A stretch of 64,000 nt of DNA from Metaphire vulgaris (GCA_018105865.1 CM030837.1:10794725-10858724), one strand, 5' to 3'. Counted from the stretch's first letter, positions 52,852 to 63,530 are shown. Numbers and translations are program-made. The notes: a model not told the origin generated them from the sequence alone.

Positions 52852-53930
52852 TCATTTTAAAAGAAATATTTTTAAGTTAGTTTTAAATGAGGTTAATTGG
52901 TTTAGATTTTTTAGATCAGGAGGGAGGCTATTCCAAATTCTAGGTCCAGAAAATTTGTTAGTAAATAATCTGGCATAAGTAGATGCATATTGAAGATAGA
53001 AATTGTTACTATTTCTGAGATTGGGTTTACATTTAATGTTTAGAGTATCAAAGAATTTGTTAACATAGAAAATATTGGGTAAAAGGTTATGAAGATATTG
53101 AAATACAAATAAGGCAGTTTGCTGTTTATATATATTTTCAATTTTTAAAATATTATATTTATTAAACCGATTGGTCGTGTTAGTATAATTCTTTTCTTTA
53201 AATATTAGTCTTATTGCTTTATTTTGTAGAATTTGGATTTTGCCAATAGTTGATTTATAAGTATTTGCCCAAATTATATTGCAATAGGTTAGATATGAAT
53301 GAATAAGAGTAAAATAGAGTTGCCTAAGAGCAGAGAAGTCAATCATATTTTTAATGTGTCTAATTATATTGAGATTTTTTGCTATTTTATTTGAAAGTTC
53401 ATTAGACTGTTCTTTCCAGTTTAGGTGCTGATCAACTACTACTCCTAGGAATTTTACAGAGGATTTTTGGGTTAAGGTAGTGCCATCTATCTTTATTGGA
53501 TCAAGATTGTACAAATGAGATTTTAGATGGAAATGTATGAAATTAGTTTTTTCAAGATTAAGAGCTAGTTTGTTTATTTTAAACCAATTTGATATTTTTA
53601 ATAATTCAGAATTGACAAGGGCAATCAAATCTTTCAAGTTTTTGTGACTAGCAAATAAGTTAGTGTCATCAGCAAACAATACAAATTTAAATAGTGTTGA
53701 TGTATTAGGTAAATCATTAATAAAAATTAAGAAGAGAAGAGGTCCTAATATAGATCCTTGGGGTACTCCATATTTGATGTCTTTGATGTCAGAATTTTGG
53801 GAGTTTACCCTAGTAAATTGTTTACGGTTAGTTAGGTAGTTGGAAAACCAAGTTAGAGATAGACCTTTAATTCCATAGTATTCAAGTTTTATTAGTAATA
53901 TTTTATGATCTATTACATCAAACGCTTTTT
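52852..53930 (-). pseudogene. Family B RT, palm to C-terminus
   Basis: Open over about 360 codons: KKAFDVIDHKILLIKLEYYG, IKYGVPQGSILGPLLFLIFI (intact, unlike the first copy), FKFVLFADDTNLFASH (active site), NKLALNLEKTNFIHF, VKFLGVVVDQHLNW, TLIHSYLTYCNIIWANT, IQILQNKAIRLIFKEKNY and FSGPRIWNSLPPDLKN with a final FKTNLKIFLLK. The start of the recorded frame above 53930 belongs to the inserted element. It cannot be active, as the endonuclease is missing. Confidence 0.9.
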
Positions 53931-53934
53931 TTAA

Positions 53935-54951
53935 CCTTTTCCTCGGGTTAGCCGTTTTAAGACGGCGGCGGAAAACTTTGACCAAACGGGGTTAGCCGTC
54001 TACAAACGGCGCGCTATATAAGCAACTGCGTACTGCGGACCTGCACGATTTTCAAAAATCCAACGCGGGGACCAAGTTAGCTCACATCCATTCGATAGGC
54101 GGCAGCACCGTTTTCGATAATACTGACTATATATGCAAGGGATATTGACTGTAGACTGACCAAGGCTGGAAAATGTATAGGAAAAATCTTCAGCCGGAGG
54201 CTAGAATGGCCATAACTACGCCGAATATGGTCCGATCTTCAAAATTTCTGCACTATTCTGTTCCAATTACACCTCCCAACAACTTTCCCGCTCACAGTTG
54301 GGGGGGTCACCGCTGAAAATTTTTTTATTGAGCTTTGAAATTTTTTTTGTCGGAGATGGTCCGATTTTGGGGTGTAGAGTGGACCCTACCCCCCCCCAAA
54401 TTTTTTTTGGGCACGGATGGTTCGAAAGCCCAATAAAAATGCTCAACAATGGTGCAAACCGTATCTTTCTAGCTTCTATATAGCCTGAAATATACAGAGT
54501 TGTTCGGTTTTTCACATTGAAAATCCGTTCGCGTAATTGTCATTTCAGCAAGCAATTGGTACTTGGGTATGAAACTTCATAATTACCCCAAATATGGTCC
54601 GATCTTCAATTACACTCCTCTAGAACTCTATCGCTCACATTTGGGGGTTTACCGCTGAAGACGTTTTGCTATTGACCTTTGATCAAAATTTGAACAAAAC
54701 GTTGGGGAGGGGTCCGATTTTGGGGTGTAGAGTGGTCCCTACCCCCAACTTTTTTCTTTTGGCACGGATGGATAGAAAGAGCAATAAAAATGCTCAACAA
54801 CGGTGCAAACCGCATCTTTCTAGCTTCTATATAGCCTGAAATTTAGTAAGTTTATAACGTATATGTTCACGTTTTCATACGAATGCCTTTTCCAAAAATT
54901 AATTCCCCCGACGCGGGATGACTTTAAAAATTTAATTCCCCCTTTAAAAGG
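53935..54951. mobile_element. TTAA-flanked piggyBac-like non-autonomous element
   Basis: Bounded by TTAA (53931-53934, 54952-54955). Ends CCTTTTCCTCGGG and, inverted, CCTTTTAAAGGGGG. Removing it and one TTAA makes the host RT read IFLDLKKAFDVI, an exact restoration. Inside are two direct repeats of about 330 bp (54215-54500 and 54570-54850), each with GGTCCGATCTTCAA, GGGGTGTAGAGTGG, ACCCTACCCCC or variant, and CTTCTATATAGCCTGAAAT; the right unit ends TTATAACGTATATGTTCACG. A third such unit is at 41981-42390. No transposase. Confidence 0.9.
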
Positions 54952-54955
54952 TTAA

Positions 54956-55365
54956 GTCTAGAAAAATACCTATTGAGTGGTTGTGAGATTCAAAGTTTGA
55001 TGTTACACCATCTATTAAGTTTAAAATGGGCATATATGTAGTTATTTGGTCTAAAACCAAATTGGAAGTCAGATAACATATTATATTTATCCAAATATTT
55101 GATTAATCTGATAAACATAGCCTTTTCAAAGATTTTTAAAAAAATAGGTAAGTTGGAGATTGGACTATAATTAGATTCACTAGACTTTGTACCTGATTTA
55201 TATATTGGAGTGATTTTTGAAATTTTAATTTCATCAGGGACAATACCTGTTAGGAAAGAAGAATTTACGATATCAGAAAGAATTTCAGCTATGAATTCTG
55301 CACATTCAATTACAACATTTTGATTACTTTGAAATATTTTAAATACTTCCAATTTTGAAGCGTAG
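54956..55365 (-). pseudogene. Family B RT fingers, second copy
   Basis: The frame (55352-54990) reads VVIECAEFIAEILSDIVNSS, KISKITPIYKSGTKSSESNY, SPISNLPIFLKIFEKAMFIR (SPISN for RPISN) and LSDFQFGFRPNNYIY. Near 54990 a frameshift leads into the QYLIDK-like part and GIFLD before the insertion. Codons above about 55350 are not RT, which marks the 5' truncation. Confidence 0.85.
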
Positions 55366-55785
55366 AAGCAAAGAAAACTTTAAATTTATATAAAGGTCAG
55401 ATTTAGTATCTCTTAATCACTTTACGTCCTCAATCATTGAATTTCTACTTGGAGATCGAAAGAATAAGGTCTTACAATTGCTACATGAAAGGCTGCTCAC
55501 TAGAACAAAGGGAACTCCTGTTTTACAGTGTAAAATTCCATTCAACTACGACCAGAAACCACAAAATTGCTTTTATTCTATTTAGATTTGCATTTGATTT
55601 TGATTTCAGGTGACTTATCCCACTTTGTGGAGGAATATGGCTCTGTAGCAATGAATCTCCAGTTGCTAAGGCATTGCCATTACAGGGAAAGTCCTGGGGG
55701 TCAGTTCCAAAAGTATAGATTTTCTAAAGTTAAAAGCATAAATATTTGAAAAACATATGCCATCTTGTGAATAAATATATATATA
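55366..55785. other. Unassigned stretch
   Basis: No gene or element recognised; a short ATAT run precedes the mariner-type element. Confidence 0.4.
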
Positions 55786-55973
55786 CAGGGTGTGCCAATA
55801 AATCACGTTCGATTTTGAAGCGATGTAACTTTCTTAATATTTAAGGTACGAAGGAAATAAAAATATGGAAGTTGAGAAGATTTTATTTATTTATTTCAAG
55901 ACAATTTCTATAGCGCCGTGCACTAGGTTAAGGCCTACGACAAGGGCGCTGCACACACATAGTCAACCATAAC

Positions 55974-56909
55974 CAGTGTTGTATGAAGTACTGAGTTTGA
56001 GTACTCAAGTAAAAGTACAAGTATTATGTCATTTTTTTACTTAAGTAAAAGTAAAAAGTACCTATAAAAATAGTTACTCAAGTAAAAGTAAAAAAGTACT
56101 CCTCAAAAAGTTACTTTTTAAGTAAAAAGTAAAAAGTACCGTGACAGACGGAATCATCAACAACTCCACATTATCATGCCAAATCACATTTTTATTACTA
56201 CTTTTAAGCAACATGGAGAAGCCTCAGCAGTCAACACGTACACATTTACACCACTAACTGCATTAGCACAAAATGCTGGTTTCACAAAGCCGTAGCTAGG
56301 GGGCAGGGTCCCGGGCGCCGTCCTCGAAGGCGCAATTTGCACACTAAGTCCTTAATTTTACATACCACTTTCCTCCGGCGTGAAAATAATGTTGATAAGT
56401 GAAAAAAGGTCATCGCCGGTTTTCAGACTGTCACAGGTTAAAAATGTGTATGTTGTACGTTGCCGTGAAAACTCGGGTAAGCAAAAAAGGCCATCACCGG
56501 AATTTAGGGGCGCAGAATTTATACCTTGCCCCGGGCGCCGACTGCTCTAACTGCGGCTCTGTGATTGCATGTAGGTCTAAGAAAGATCAAGTTTTCAAAC
56601 AATCTGTCAGTCATGCGTGTACGTTTGTTGGTCATTGTCAACCCTGTACGACTAAACACGGGAAGTTGTGAAGAATTAAACAGATACTCCAATAAATGTA
56701 TCAAAATTTGGCGATGAGAAATTTTACTTGTAACGAAACGTGAAAGACATAATGTAACGAAGTAAAAGTACTAATATTTGAATAAAAACTTACTTCGTTA
56801 CAAGTAAAAAGTACTGGGTAAGTTGTGTACTTCGTTACAGTACTCAGTACTCAGAATTGTACTTAAGTAATGTAACGCGTTACTTTTACTTCGTTACCGC
56901 GCAACACTG
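55974..56909. mobile_element. hAT element with AAGTAAAAGTA arms, intact copy
   Basis: Ends CAGTGTTGTATGAAGTACTG and, inverted, CAGTGTTGCGCGGTAACG. Perfect 8-bp duplication ACCATAAC (55966-55973, 56910-56917). The length is 936 bp. It is the uninterrupted counterpart of 16671-19107 and shows where the later inserts in that copy landed (CCGG at 56530-56533, CCGGAGGAAAG inverted near 56370). A short GCCCCGGGCGCC patch lies in the interior. No long transposase frame. Confidence 0.95.
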
Positions 56910-58088
56910 ACCATAACCTAAACTAAAAAGGTGCATCTTTAGTTCTCTCAGGAACAGTCCAGCAGAGTTGGCTGCAGTTGGCAAGGCATTCCAAAGCAAT
57001 GGGTTCCCGCGAGAGAAGGACCTGTCTCCGAACTTCGGAGTCTGTGACGGAGGCGGAACGAGCAGTAGGACACGATGGCCGGAGCGAAGTGCGTTCAACG
57101 TTGATCTTAGGACCAGCTCAGCCAGGTACTGTGGACAGTGTGGATCATTTAACACTCGGAAGGTGAGCCAGCAGCGCTTATGGATAATGTACTCCCGGGC
57201 TCGAAGCCAGTGCAGCTGATCACGCAGTAGGAAGGTCACATGGGCTCCCCAGGGGCTGCTGAAGACGACCCGAGCAGCTGTATTGAGCACGGCTTGCAGA
57301 CGATTCAACTTTCCATCGGGGAGGCCCAGCAACACGCTGTTGCAATAGTCCAGCCTGGGCAGAACAAGGGCGCGCACAAGGTGCACTGCCCCGCTGATTG
57401 GAAGATGCCGGCGCACTGACCTAATCCTCCGTAGGTGGTAGTAGCAGCCGTGGACAACATTACCGATATGTTCCTCGAACGACAACATCTCATCGAGTAG
57501 TACTCCCAGGAGTTGTAGGCACTTTGATGGGACGACGGTCACATCACCCAGCGTGAACGGTGAATGGCTCAGGAGATGCTTCCTCCTAGGGGTGCACATC
57601 CACAGGAACTCGGTCTTGGCCGGGTTAAGGGCCAAGCGGTTCTCCTCTGTCCACATGATGATCGCCATGATGCAATCAAGGAAGCGAAGTTTAAGTCTTT
57701 CCATGTCGGCAGGCAGACAGGAAGAATACAGTTGCACGTCATCCGCGTAGCCGTGCATGGTCAGTCCGAACACGATAGCGATTTTCATCAAACCCGCTAT
57801 GAAGAGAATGAACAGCAGAGGGCCGACAACCGACCCCTGCGGAACACCATGCTGAACAATTTGCTTTCCCGACGTTTGACCGCCGCACCGGACCGACTGC
57901 GTCCTATCACTGAGGTAGCTCTCGAACCAGCTGAGGACCCAACCCCTGAGGCCGTATGAATTCTCCAGCCGCTGGATAAGAATCTGGTGATCCACCGTAT
58001 CAAATGCAGCGGAGAGGTCAAGAAGGCAGAGGAGAGCCACCCTGCCATTCGCAACCGCATCCACAATGTCATTGAATATCCTCAGCAT
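56910..58088 (-). pseudogene. L2-like RT, open from palm to C-terminus
   Basis: Uninterrupted for about 393 codons: LLDLSAAFDTVDHQILIQRL, QHGVPQGSVVGPLLFILFIA, MHGYADDVQLYSSC (active site), NRLALNPAKTEFLWMC, LLGVLLDEMLSFEEHIGN, RALVLPRLDYCNSVLLGLP, LHWLRAREYIIHKRCWLTF, NPLLWNALPTAAN and FLRELKMHLFSLGYG. The native stop would follow LGYG; the hAT element inserted there and replaces it with seven foreign codons (to 56886). Missing endonuclease and fingers make it non-functional. Confidence 0.9.
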
Positions 58089-58766
58089 GGATTTACTCAG
58101 GGATTCGAAAAATCTAATGTAAAATCTAATGCTCTAGCACATGACAAAGAAAAACGGTGACAAACAGGTAGACCTGAAATTGACGTAATTAAAACTTTAA
58201 CATACGATGCATCACGTAATCACTTAAAACAAAGTTCGCTACAGACTACGGAAGGTAGTCTTAGTCCAAACGGTGTTCAATGTGTCCCTCTTTAGCCCAA
58301 ATAACCAGTAAAATTCTACCCAACCACTGGTCAATCGCTTTGTCTATCATATCCTGTCAGATCTGATCCCAACAAAATGTTAGCAACTCTTTCATATGAT
58401 CCACGTCACAAATCTTTTGTTGTGGTTGGGCAGAATTTTACTGGTTATTAGGGCTAAAGGGAAACACATTGAACATTGTTTGGACTAAGACTACCTTCTG
58501 TAGTCTGTACAACTGTAGCAAACTTTGTTTTAAGCGATTACGTGATGCACCGTATACGTTAATGCTTTAAAATTACGTCAATTTCGGGTCTACCTGTTTG
58601 TTACCATTTATCTTCATTGTGTGTTAGAGCAATGTTAATTACGTTAGATTTTTAGAATTCTCAAGTAAATCTTCTCAACTTTCGTATTTTTATTTCCTTC
58701 GTAGCTTAAATATCAAGAAAGTTACATCGCTTCAAAATCGAACAGGATTTATTGGCACACCCTGTA

Positions 58767-59237
58767 AATAATGTGCCAGACTTATGTGAAATGGTTAGCT
58801 GTCGGCTTGGAAAGTACTACACGAGTCCGTCTCGAGCTAAACAGTAAAGCGTTGATAATGTAACCCGAGTCTGTCACATGTTAAACGGTAAAGAGGTTAA
58901 GGGTCTAGTGCATTTTCTGGTGTGGTTTTCCGTTTTTTTGTGACTAGTGTGGGTTTCCACTTTTAGCGTCTTCATGGCGGCCAGCACGTGTTTGTACGTG
59001 CCACGGATTCGCCGCCACTATGGGCATTTACCAATATTTGGTGCTCAGATTTTGCACCAAGCATGAGGATTGCGTCCTACTCATCGGTTCTTCGTTTCAT
59101 AGAGTTTCTTGCCGTCCTCCACTTTTCTATGTTATTCTGGAGGGTTGAAGTTGGTCGCTGCCACTGTTGAGTAATTGCGCCAAAGTCCACCATTAAAATG
59201 GCAGTTGCGTGGCAACGTGACTGTGATCGGCTAGAAG
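58767..59237. other. Unassigned stretch
   Basis: No gene recognised. GTAAAGAGGTTAAGGG near 58888 resembles a TTAA-element terminus but has no partner. Confidence 0.4.
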
Positions 59238-59666
59238 AGGGGTGGCCAGACCTGTAGTAACCAAGAGCCATTTTTGCAAATTTTCCAAATCTTGAGAGCC
59301 GCATTGACTCACTATGGGTCGTGACCCAACTCGCAATGGAAAATTATTTTATTCATTTATTTTAAGAAATTATTATAATTCTCAATTAATTAATGTTTAA
59401 CGGATTAGAAAAGAAGTAGGATCAAGAATCTTAGCATCACCAACCAATCAGAGTCACCATATGCTTCATTTAAATTTTAAAAATAAAATTATACCCAAGT
59501 TTTAACATAAAACAAATAAAATCAAGCCAAAATTATTTTCAGCCCAGGTAGGTCTGGAAAATTAACAACCATAAAATTTTTTTTATTTTAAAATTTTTTC
59601 GAGAACCGCAATTTGAACACAGAAGAGCCGCATGCAGTTCGTGAGCCGCGGTTTGGCCACCGTTGG
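59238..59666. mobile_element. hAT-type MITE with AGGGGTGGCC end
   Basis: Left end AGGGGTGGCCAGACCTG and right end inverted CGGTGGCCAAACCGCGGC. The subterminal parts have AAGAGCC and GAGCCGCAT near each end, a pattern common in animal hAT MITEs of the CAGGGGTGGCC type. Flanks GCTAGAAG and ACTAGAAC share CTAGAA, an aged 8-bp duplication. The interior is AT-rich and non-coding. Confidence 0.7.
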
Positions 59667-60050
59667 ACTAGAACTTCTAGATCGAGTAGAACTTCCATCT
59701 TCGTCGGATTTGCCGATTTTGGTGATGAAATCTCTTGCAGAAGACTGCTTCTTTGGAATTCACTGCCAATCTTACCGAGTGGAGAACTCCTATTACCAAC
59801 TCGCAGACCCTTAACATCATCTTCCATTCTTCGTTGGCGTGTCAATGTGGCTGGAGTTTCCTTGCAAAGGATTGCTTCTACAGGATTCCGCACCGGATTT
59901 CTTCACGGCAGCGATATTCTTCTATCATCCGAGTGGATTTTTAACATTGCCACCTTCCGACCTTCATTGACATGTCAGTGTTGTCAAAGTGCCTTTGATT
60001 TTGGTTTTTAACTATGTTACAGCACTATATAAATTGTCGTGATTAAAAAT
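59667..60050 (+). pseudogene. L2-like pol C-terminal stub and 3' end
   Basis: The plus strand contains SIFVGFADFGDEISCRRLLL and WNSLPILPSG, like the FGDRSFS..LLWNSLP block of L2-like pols. The 3' untranslated part TTTGATTTTGGTTTTTAACT, ACTATATAAATTGTCGTGAT and an AAT-rich tail follow. It is short and frameshifted, so family assignment is tentative. Confidence 0.6.
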
Positions 60051-60057
60051 AATTACA

Positions 60058-62438
60058 CTGGTCAACAAATTTTATGCAAGTTTTTGTTTTCTCTACAAAT
60101 TTTGGTGAAACTAATAGATTTTGACTTGCTGAACACAAATATGTAATTAGAATTTCTGTATCACGTAAGGTTTTTAAGAAATCGACAATTTAGCATTTAG
60201 TATTGTAACGTCTTCTGCAACATAATCCTACAGAAGGATCTAGGCAATAATGACAAGACATGAGAAAATTAGAAATGTTTTGCTGTAGATTTTCGTTTGT
60301 AGTCACTGTCCTGTGCTTCACGTATCAGTGACCAACAGTAGTCTCCGAGCATAGACGGACTCCACTTTCCCTGGTAGCGTTTCTTGATGCTGGCAATGTC
60401 TTTGTGAAATCTTTCACCGTGTTCATCACTGACGGCGCCGAGATTGTCCGGGAAGAAGTCCAAGTGAGAATGAAGGAAGTGTATCTTCAGTGACATGTTG
60501 CATTTCATTGCCTTGTAAACTTGTAGCAGATTTCCAACTTGTTCAACATAGTTTGGCGCCTTGTAGTTGCCCAGAAAGTTAGCAACAACATCCCTGAAGG
60601 CTGTCCAGGCAACATGCTCGGCACCCTGCAGAAGGCCCTCAAAGTGACTGTCCTTGAGCATCTCTCGAATCTGTGGGCCAACAAAAACGCCTTCTTTTAT
60701 TTTAGCATCACTGGTGCGTGGAAACCTCTGTCATTAGTATGTAAAGGCTTCACTTTCTTTGTTCATTGCTTTGACAAAGATTTTCATTAACCCAAGTTTG
60801 ATGTGCAAAGGTGGGAGATAAATGTTCTTCGGATCAACGAGAGGATCATGTTTAACGTTCTTCTGTCCTGGAACCAAGTCCCTGTGAGGTGGCCAGACCT
60901 TTCTCACATAATGTGAATCTCTAGCTCGGCTGTCCCACTCGCAAAGAAAGCAGCAGTACTTGGTGTAGCCTAGCTGCAGACCGATTAGAATTGCAACAAC
61001 TTTCAGATCTCCACATATATTCCAGTTGTATCTCGAGTATTCTATGTGTTTCAATAGCAGCTGCATGTTCTCATATGTTTCCTTCATGTAAGCATCATGT
61101 CCAATGGGTACTGAAGGGTATGAATTGCCATTGTGCAGCAAAACAGCCTTTAAACTTAACAGCGAAGAGTCAACAAAGAGTCGCCATTCGGACGGATTGT
61201 GCTTACAGCCGAAAGCAGAAAGCAATCCATCAATGTCAATGCAAAAAGTAAGACTGTCAATTTTTTTGAAGAATCGAGTCCAGTCTTCATGCCGTTTACG
61301 AAATACTGAAATTTTTGTACCTGGAGAGAGCAGATTCCATCCTTGCAACCTAGATCCAAGCAATTCTGCTTGGTTTTTTGACAAATCTAAGTCTCTGGCC
61401 AGATCATTGAGCTCTGCGTGAGAAATCAAATGAGGATTGCTGGATGTCGATGGCTCAAACTCTGGGTCTTCCGTAGCTGAATCATCAACTATCTGCAGCA
61501 TTTCATCTGTCTCTGCATGCTCGTCCTCGTCCTCCAGTGTCCAAAACTCGGGGTTTGGAACAGGAAGACTCGTCGCGTGGAACTGGTCTCATTGCCGAGG
61601 CAAGGTTAGGGTACTCAATAGACTTCCTATTCTTTGAAGAAAATCCTGTAACATTCGTCATGCAGAAATAGCAATCCGTTACATGATTATTCTGCTCCCT
61701 CCATATCATTGGTATGGCGAATGGCATGGATGGACGCTTACCTGCAAGCCAAGCTCGCAGACTGGTAGCACAAGATGAACAACATATATGAGGTGCCCAT
61801 ACTTTGTCCTGGTCGCCAATTTTGCATCCAAAGTATAACTCATATCCTTTCTTTATGATTGCTGTCATACTCCGCTTCTGTGATTTCAACGTAAACTCTC
61901 CACACATGTAGCAGAACGTGTCACTGCTATTGCGACATTGACGCGACATTTCAGAAACTTTAATTAAATTAGTTAATATATTCAATTCACAGCCTTTAAC
62001 TAAACAGTTATATCTCATCAAATAGAAAGACTGCAGCTGCTTCCTAGTGCTGCTTGGTATTTATATAGGACTGCGTAACCATAGCAACAATACATGCTAG
62101 GCATGTAGTCTTGAAGACAGGTTTGGGCGCGTCTGGGCATGTCTGGACATGCCTAATTATACTAATTTTCAAAATCCATGTAGTTAAGTGAGCCAACAGT
62201 GCATATTACATCTGTTATGGCGGTCACATAAGATTCTTGCCTAACCTGAATACCCATAACTCAGATAACTCTTGAAAACCACGATTTTAAAACTCTTATA
62301 ATTTTAAAATTTAAAATCAGCTTTTTCTCAAAAAACTTACGTGATAGGAAAATTTCAAAATTATTCCTGTAATCAGCATGACAGAATCTACCTGGAACAC
62401 CAGAAATTGCACAGGAAACAAAAACCTTGTTGACCAAA
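60058..62438 (-). mobile_element. Probable autonomous DNA transposon with an uncharacterised transposase-like gene
   Basis: Two imperfect inverted repeats of about 135 bp flank the gene: the left begins CTGGTCAACAA at 60058, and the right, inverted, begins TTGGTCAACAA at 62438. Going inwards they share, in order, TTTTTGTTT, CAA(A)TTT-TGGTG, AGATT(T/C)TG, GCTGA, and TATCACGTAAG with a T run. The enclosed minus-strand gene is collinear with a protein found, by my recollection, in many copies in invertebrate genomes. No clear target duplication was found (AATTACAC against AATATATC). The class is not assigned. Confidence 0.7.
60269..61949 (-). pseudogene. Uncharacterised multi-copy protein with N-terminal Cys clusters, possible DDE transposase
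   Basis: I start it at the ATG at 61949 (MSRQCRNSSDTFCYMCGEFT). The N-terminal 100 residues have CYMCG, ICCSSC and CYFCM, a zinc-binding-like set. After a frameshift near 61565 the frame continues with LARDLDLSKNQAELLGSRLQ, GWNLLSPGTKISVFRKR, EWRLFVDSSLLSLKAVLLHN, ICGDLKVVAILIGLQLGYTK, CCFLCEWDSRARDSHYVRK and PPLHIKLGLMKIFVKAM. Two adjacent stops (near 60735) follow, then KEGVFVGPQIREMLKD, NMSLKIHFLHSHLDFFPDN and SDEHGERFHKDI. FVDSS, CGDLK and DEHGERFH could be an RNase H-like D-D-E set; that is inference. Confidence 0.75.
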
Positions 62439-62769
62439 TATATCAGGTAGGCCAATAAAGCCGGTACCACCATGTTACATTGTAAATATTTTCACAGTAA
62501 CTGTGTCAAAATGCATGGAATTTGGTGTATCTCGGCATTATTATATCCTGAATGCAACCAGTTAAAGTTTTTATTTCCAATTCCAAAGTGCAGTGGTGCC
62601 ACCTAGCAAAGGCCAGGCTGGGGTAGGATGCATTCATCAAAAATGTGAACTACTTTTGATTGCTAAAATTAGTAACTGGCACAGAAGTGTCAAATGCAGT
62701 CTGTCATGCAATTTCACATGGCATTTTGTGCAACACACACACACATTCTGCACATTTATTCTAGTTGGC
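62439..62769. other. Unassigned stretch
   Basis: No gene. GTGCAGTGGTGCCACCTAGC near 62590 looks like the end of some repeat, and a CA microsatellite is at 62731-62745. Confidence 0.35.
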
Positions 62770-63530
62770 ATTGTTATGTGTGTTTTTTAGAATGTTCGTA
62801 AGTTCACTAAATGCTGACTTGGCAATGCCAATTCTTTTTCTGATTTCTTCTTGCATCTTCCATCACTTGTGATTTGCACACCTAGGTATTTGAATTATTG
62901 CACCTGCTGAATTTTGTGTTGTTGAACATATACTTTGCAGATGGGGTTTCTTTCGTTTTGGAAATTATCATTTTGACACGCTATGGTGACCGCAACCTGG
63001 CTGTTGCCGGCCCGGTTGTTTGGAACAGTCTGCCAGCAACATTGCCTTCCTATGATTCACTGTTCTCTTTTAGAAAACAACTGAAGACATTCTTGTTTGT
63101 TTGATCCGGTTCACAACTGACATTAGCGCATTTGCTGCTTTGCGAATATTTGCGCTATAGAAATGTTCGTATAATAATAATCATAATTTACTGTGTTTTT
63201 TGTAATTTATCTTTAATCCGAGCTTTCCCGCCTCTTCTACTATGTCAATCAGTCTTTGAAGTTTATCTTTGCTGTCGGCTATTAGTGCCATGTCATCGGC
63301 AAATCTTATGTTATTTATTGGTGTTTCTTCCTCTGACTGAAACTCCTTCTATATCTTTGATGTTTTCCATTATTTTTTCGGCATACAGATTGAAAAAGTT
63401 TGGAGAGAAGCCACATCCTTGTCTGGCTCCTTTTTTAATCTTCATCCATTTCCCTATTTTTCTGTTAACTCTTACTGATGCTTCTTGGCTCCAATAGAGC
63501 TCTTGGAATAGATGTAGTTCTTTTTCTTCT
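62770..63530 (-). pseudogene. RTE-like pol, RT active site to thumb, split by an L2-like stub
   Basis: From 63530 downward: EEKELHLFQELYWSQEASVR, IKKGARQGCGFSPNLFNLYA, a frame-shifted stretch with FADD-like and MALIADSKDKLQRLIDIVE (63300-63230). Then, after the stub at 62975-63180, come KVYVQQHKIQQVQ and FKYLGVQITSDGRCKK (62950-62850). The motifs and order match the other RTE-like copies. Decay is strong and the 5' and 3' limits are unclear. Confidence 0.75.
62975..63180 (+). mobile_element. L2-like 3' stub inserted in the RTE-like pol
   Basis: LTRYGDRNLAVAGPVVWNSL, PATLPSYDSLFSFRKQLKTF and LFV with a stop, then TTTGCGCTATAGAAATGTTC and an ATAAT tail. This is the last 45 codons and 3' end of an L2-like element, the same style as the fragment starting at 63531. 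The host reads on the opposite strand on both sides. Confidence 0.8.

Larger units (their letters stand above)
52287..55365 (-). mobile_element. Family B CR1-like retrotransposon, second copy, split by a TTAA element
   Basis: A minus-strand copy, 5' truncated near 55365 in the RT fingers, with a 3' end at about 52287-52306 made of ATCA/TGAT units. Protein style is that of the copy at 6011-11862 (INDLPNTSTLFKFVLFADDT against INDLPNVSTFLEFIIFADDT). A 1017-bp TTAA element interrupts the first palm motif; removing it restores the frame. Confidence 0.9.
55884..58089 (-). mobile_element. L2-like retrotransposon nested in the mariner-type element
   Basis: Flanked by GATTT (55879-55883, 58090-58094). 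The 3' end on the minus strand is an AAATAAAT tail at 55884-55897, preceded by GTAGGCCTTAACCTAGTGC, the same untranslated end as in 27689-27846 and 43384-43555. The 5' end is truncated inside the RT. A hAT element sits at its stop codon. Confidence 0.9.
55786..58764. mobile_element. Mariner-type non-autonomous element holding a nested retrotransposon
   Basis: TA flanks at 55784-55785 and 58765-58766. Ends CAGGGTGTGCCAATAAATCA and, inverted, CAGGGTGTGCCAATAAATCC. The left arm is 55786-55883 and, after the retrotransposon, 58090-58330; the right arm is 58420-58764. Arms pair over several hundred bases (GAAGCGATGTAACTTTCTTA, TTTTATTTCCTTCGTA-type, AAAACAAAGTT and GTAGTCTTAGTCCAAAC). Without the insert it would be about 770 bp. 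No transposase. Confidence 0.9.

Noticed and set aside
54298..54515. Short overlapping frames on both strands inside the TTAA element.
   Set aside because: They arise from the complementary G- and C-rich parts of the repeated unit and are not kept in the related units at 54570 and 41981.
60050..62446. 8-bp target duplication AATTACAC / AATATATC for the uncharacterised transposon.
   Set aside because: Only 5 of 8 bases agree in AT-rich flanks, so it is not evidence.
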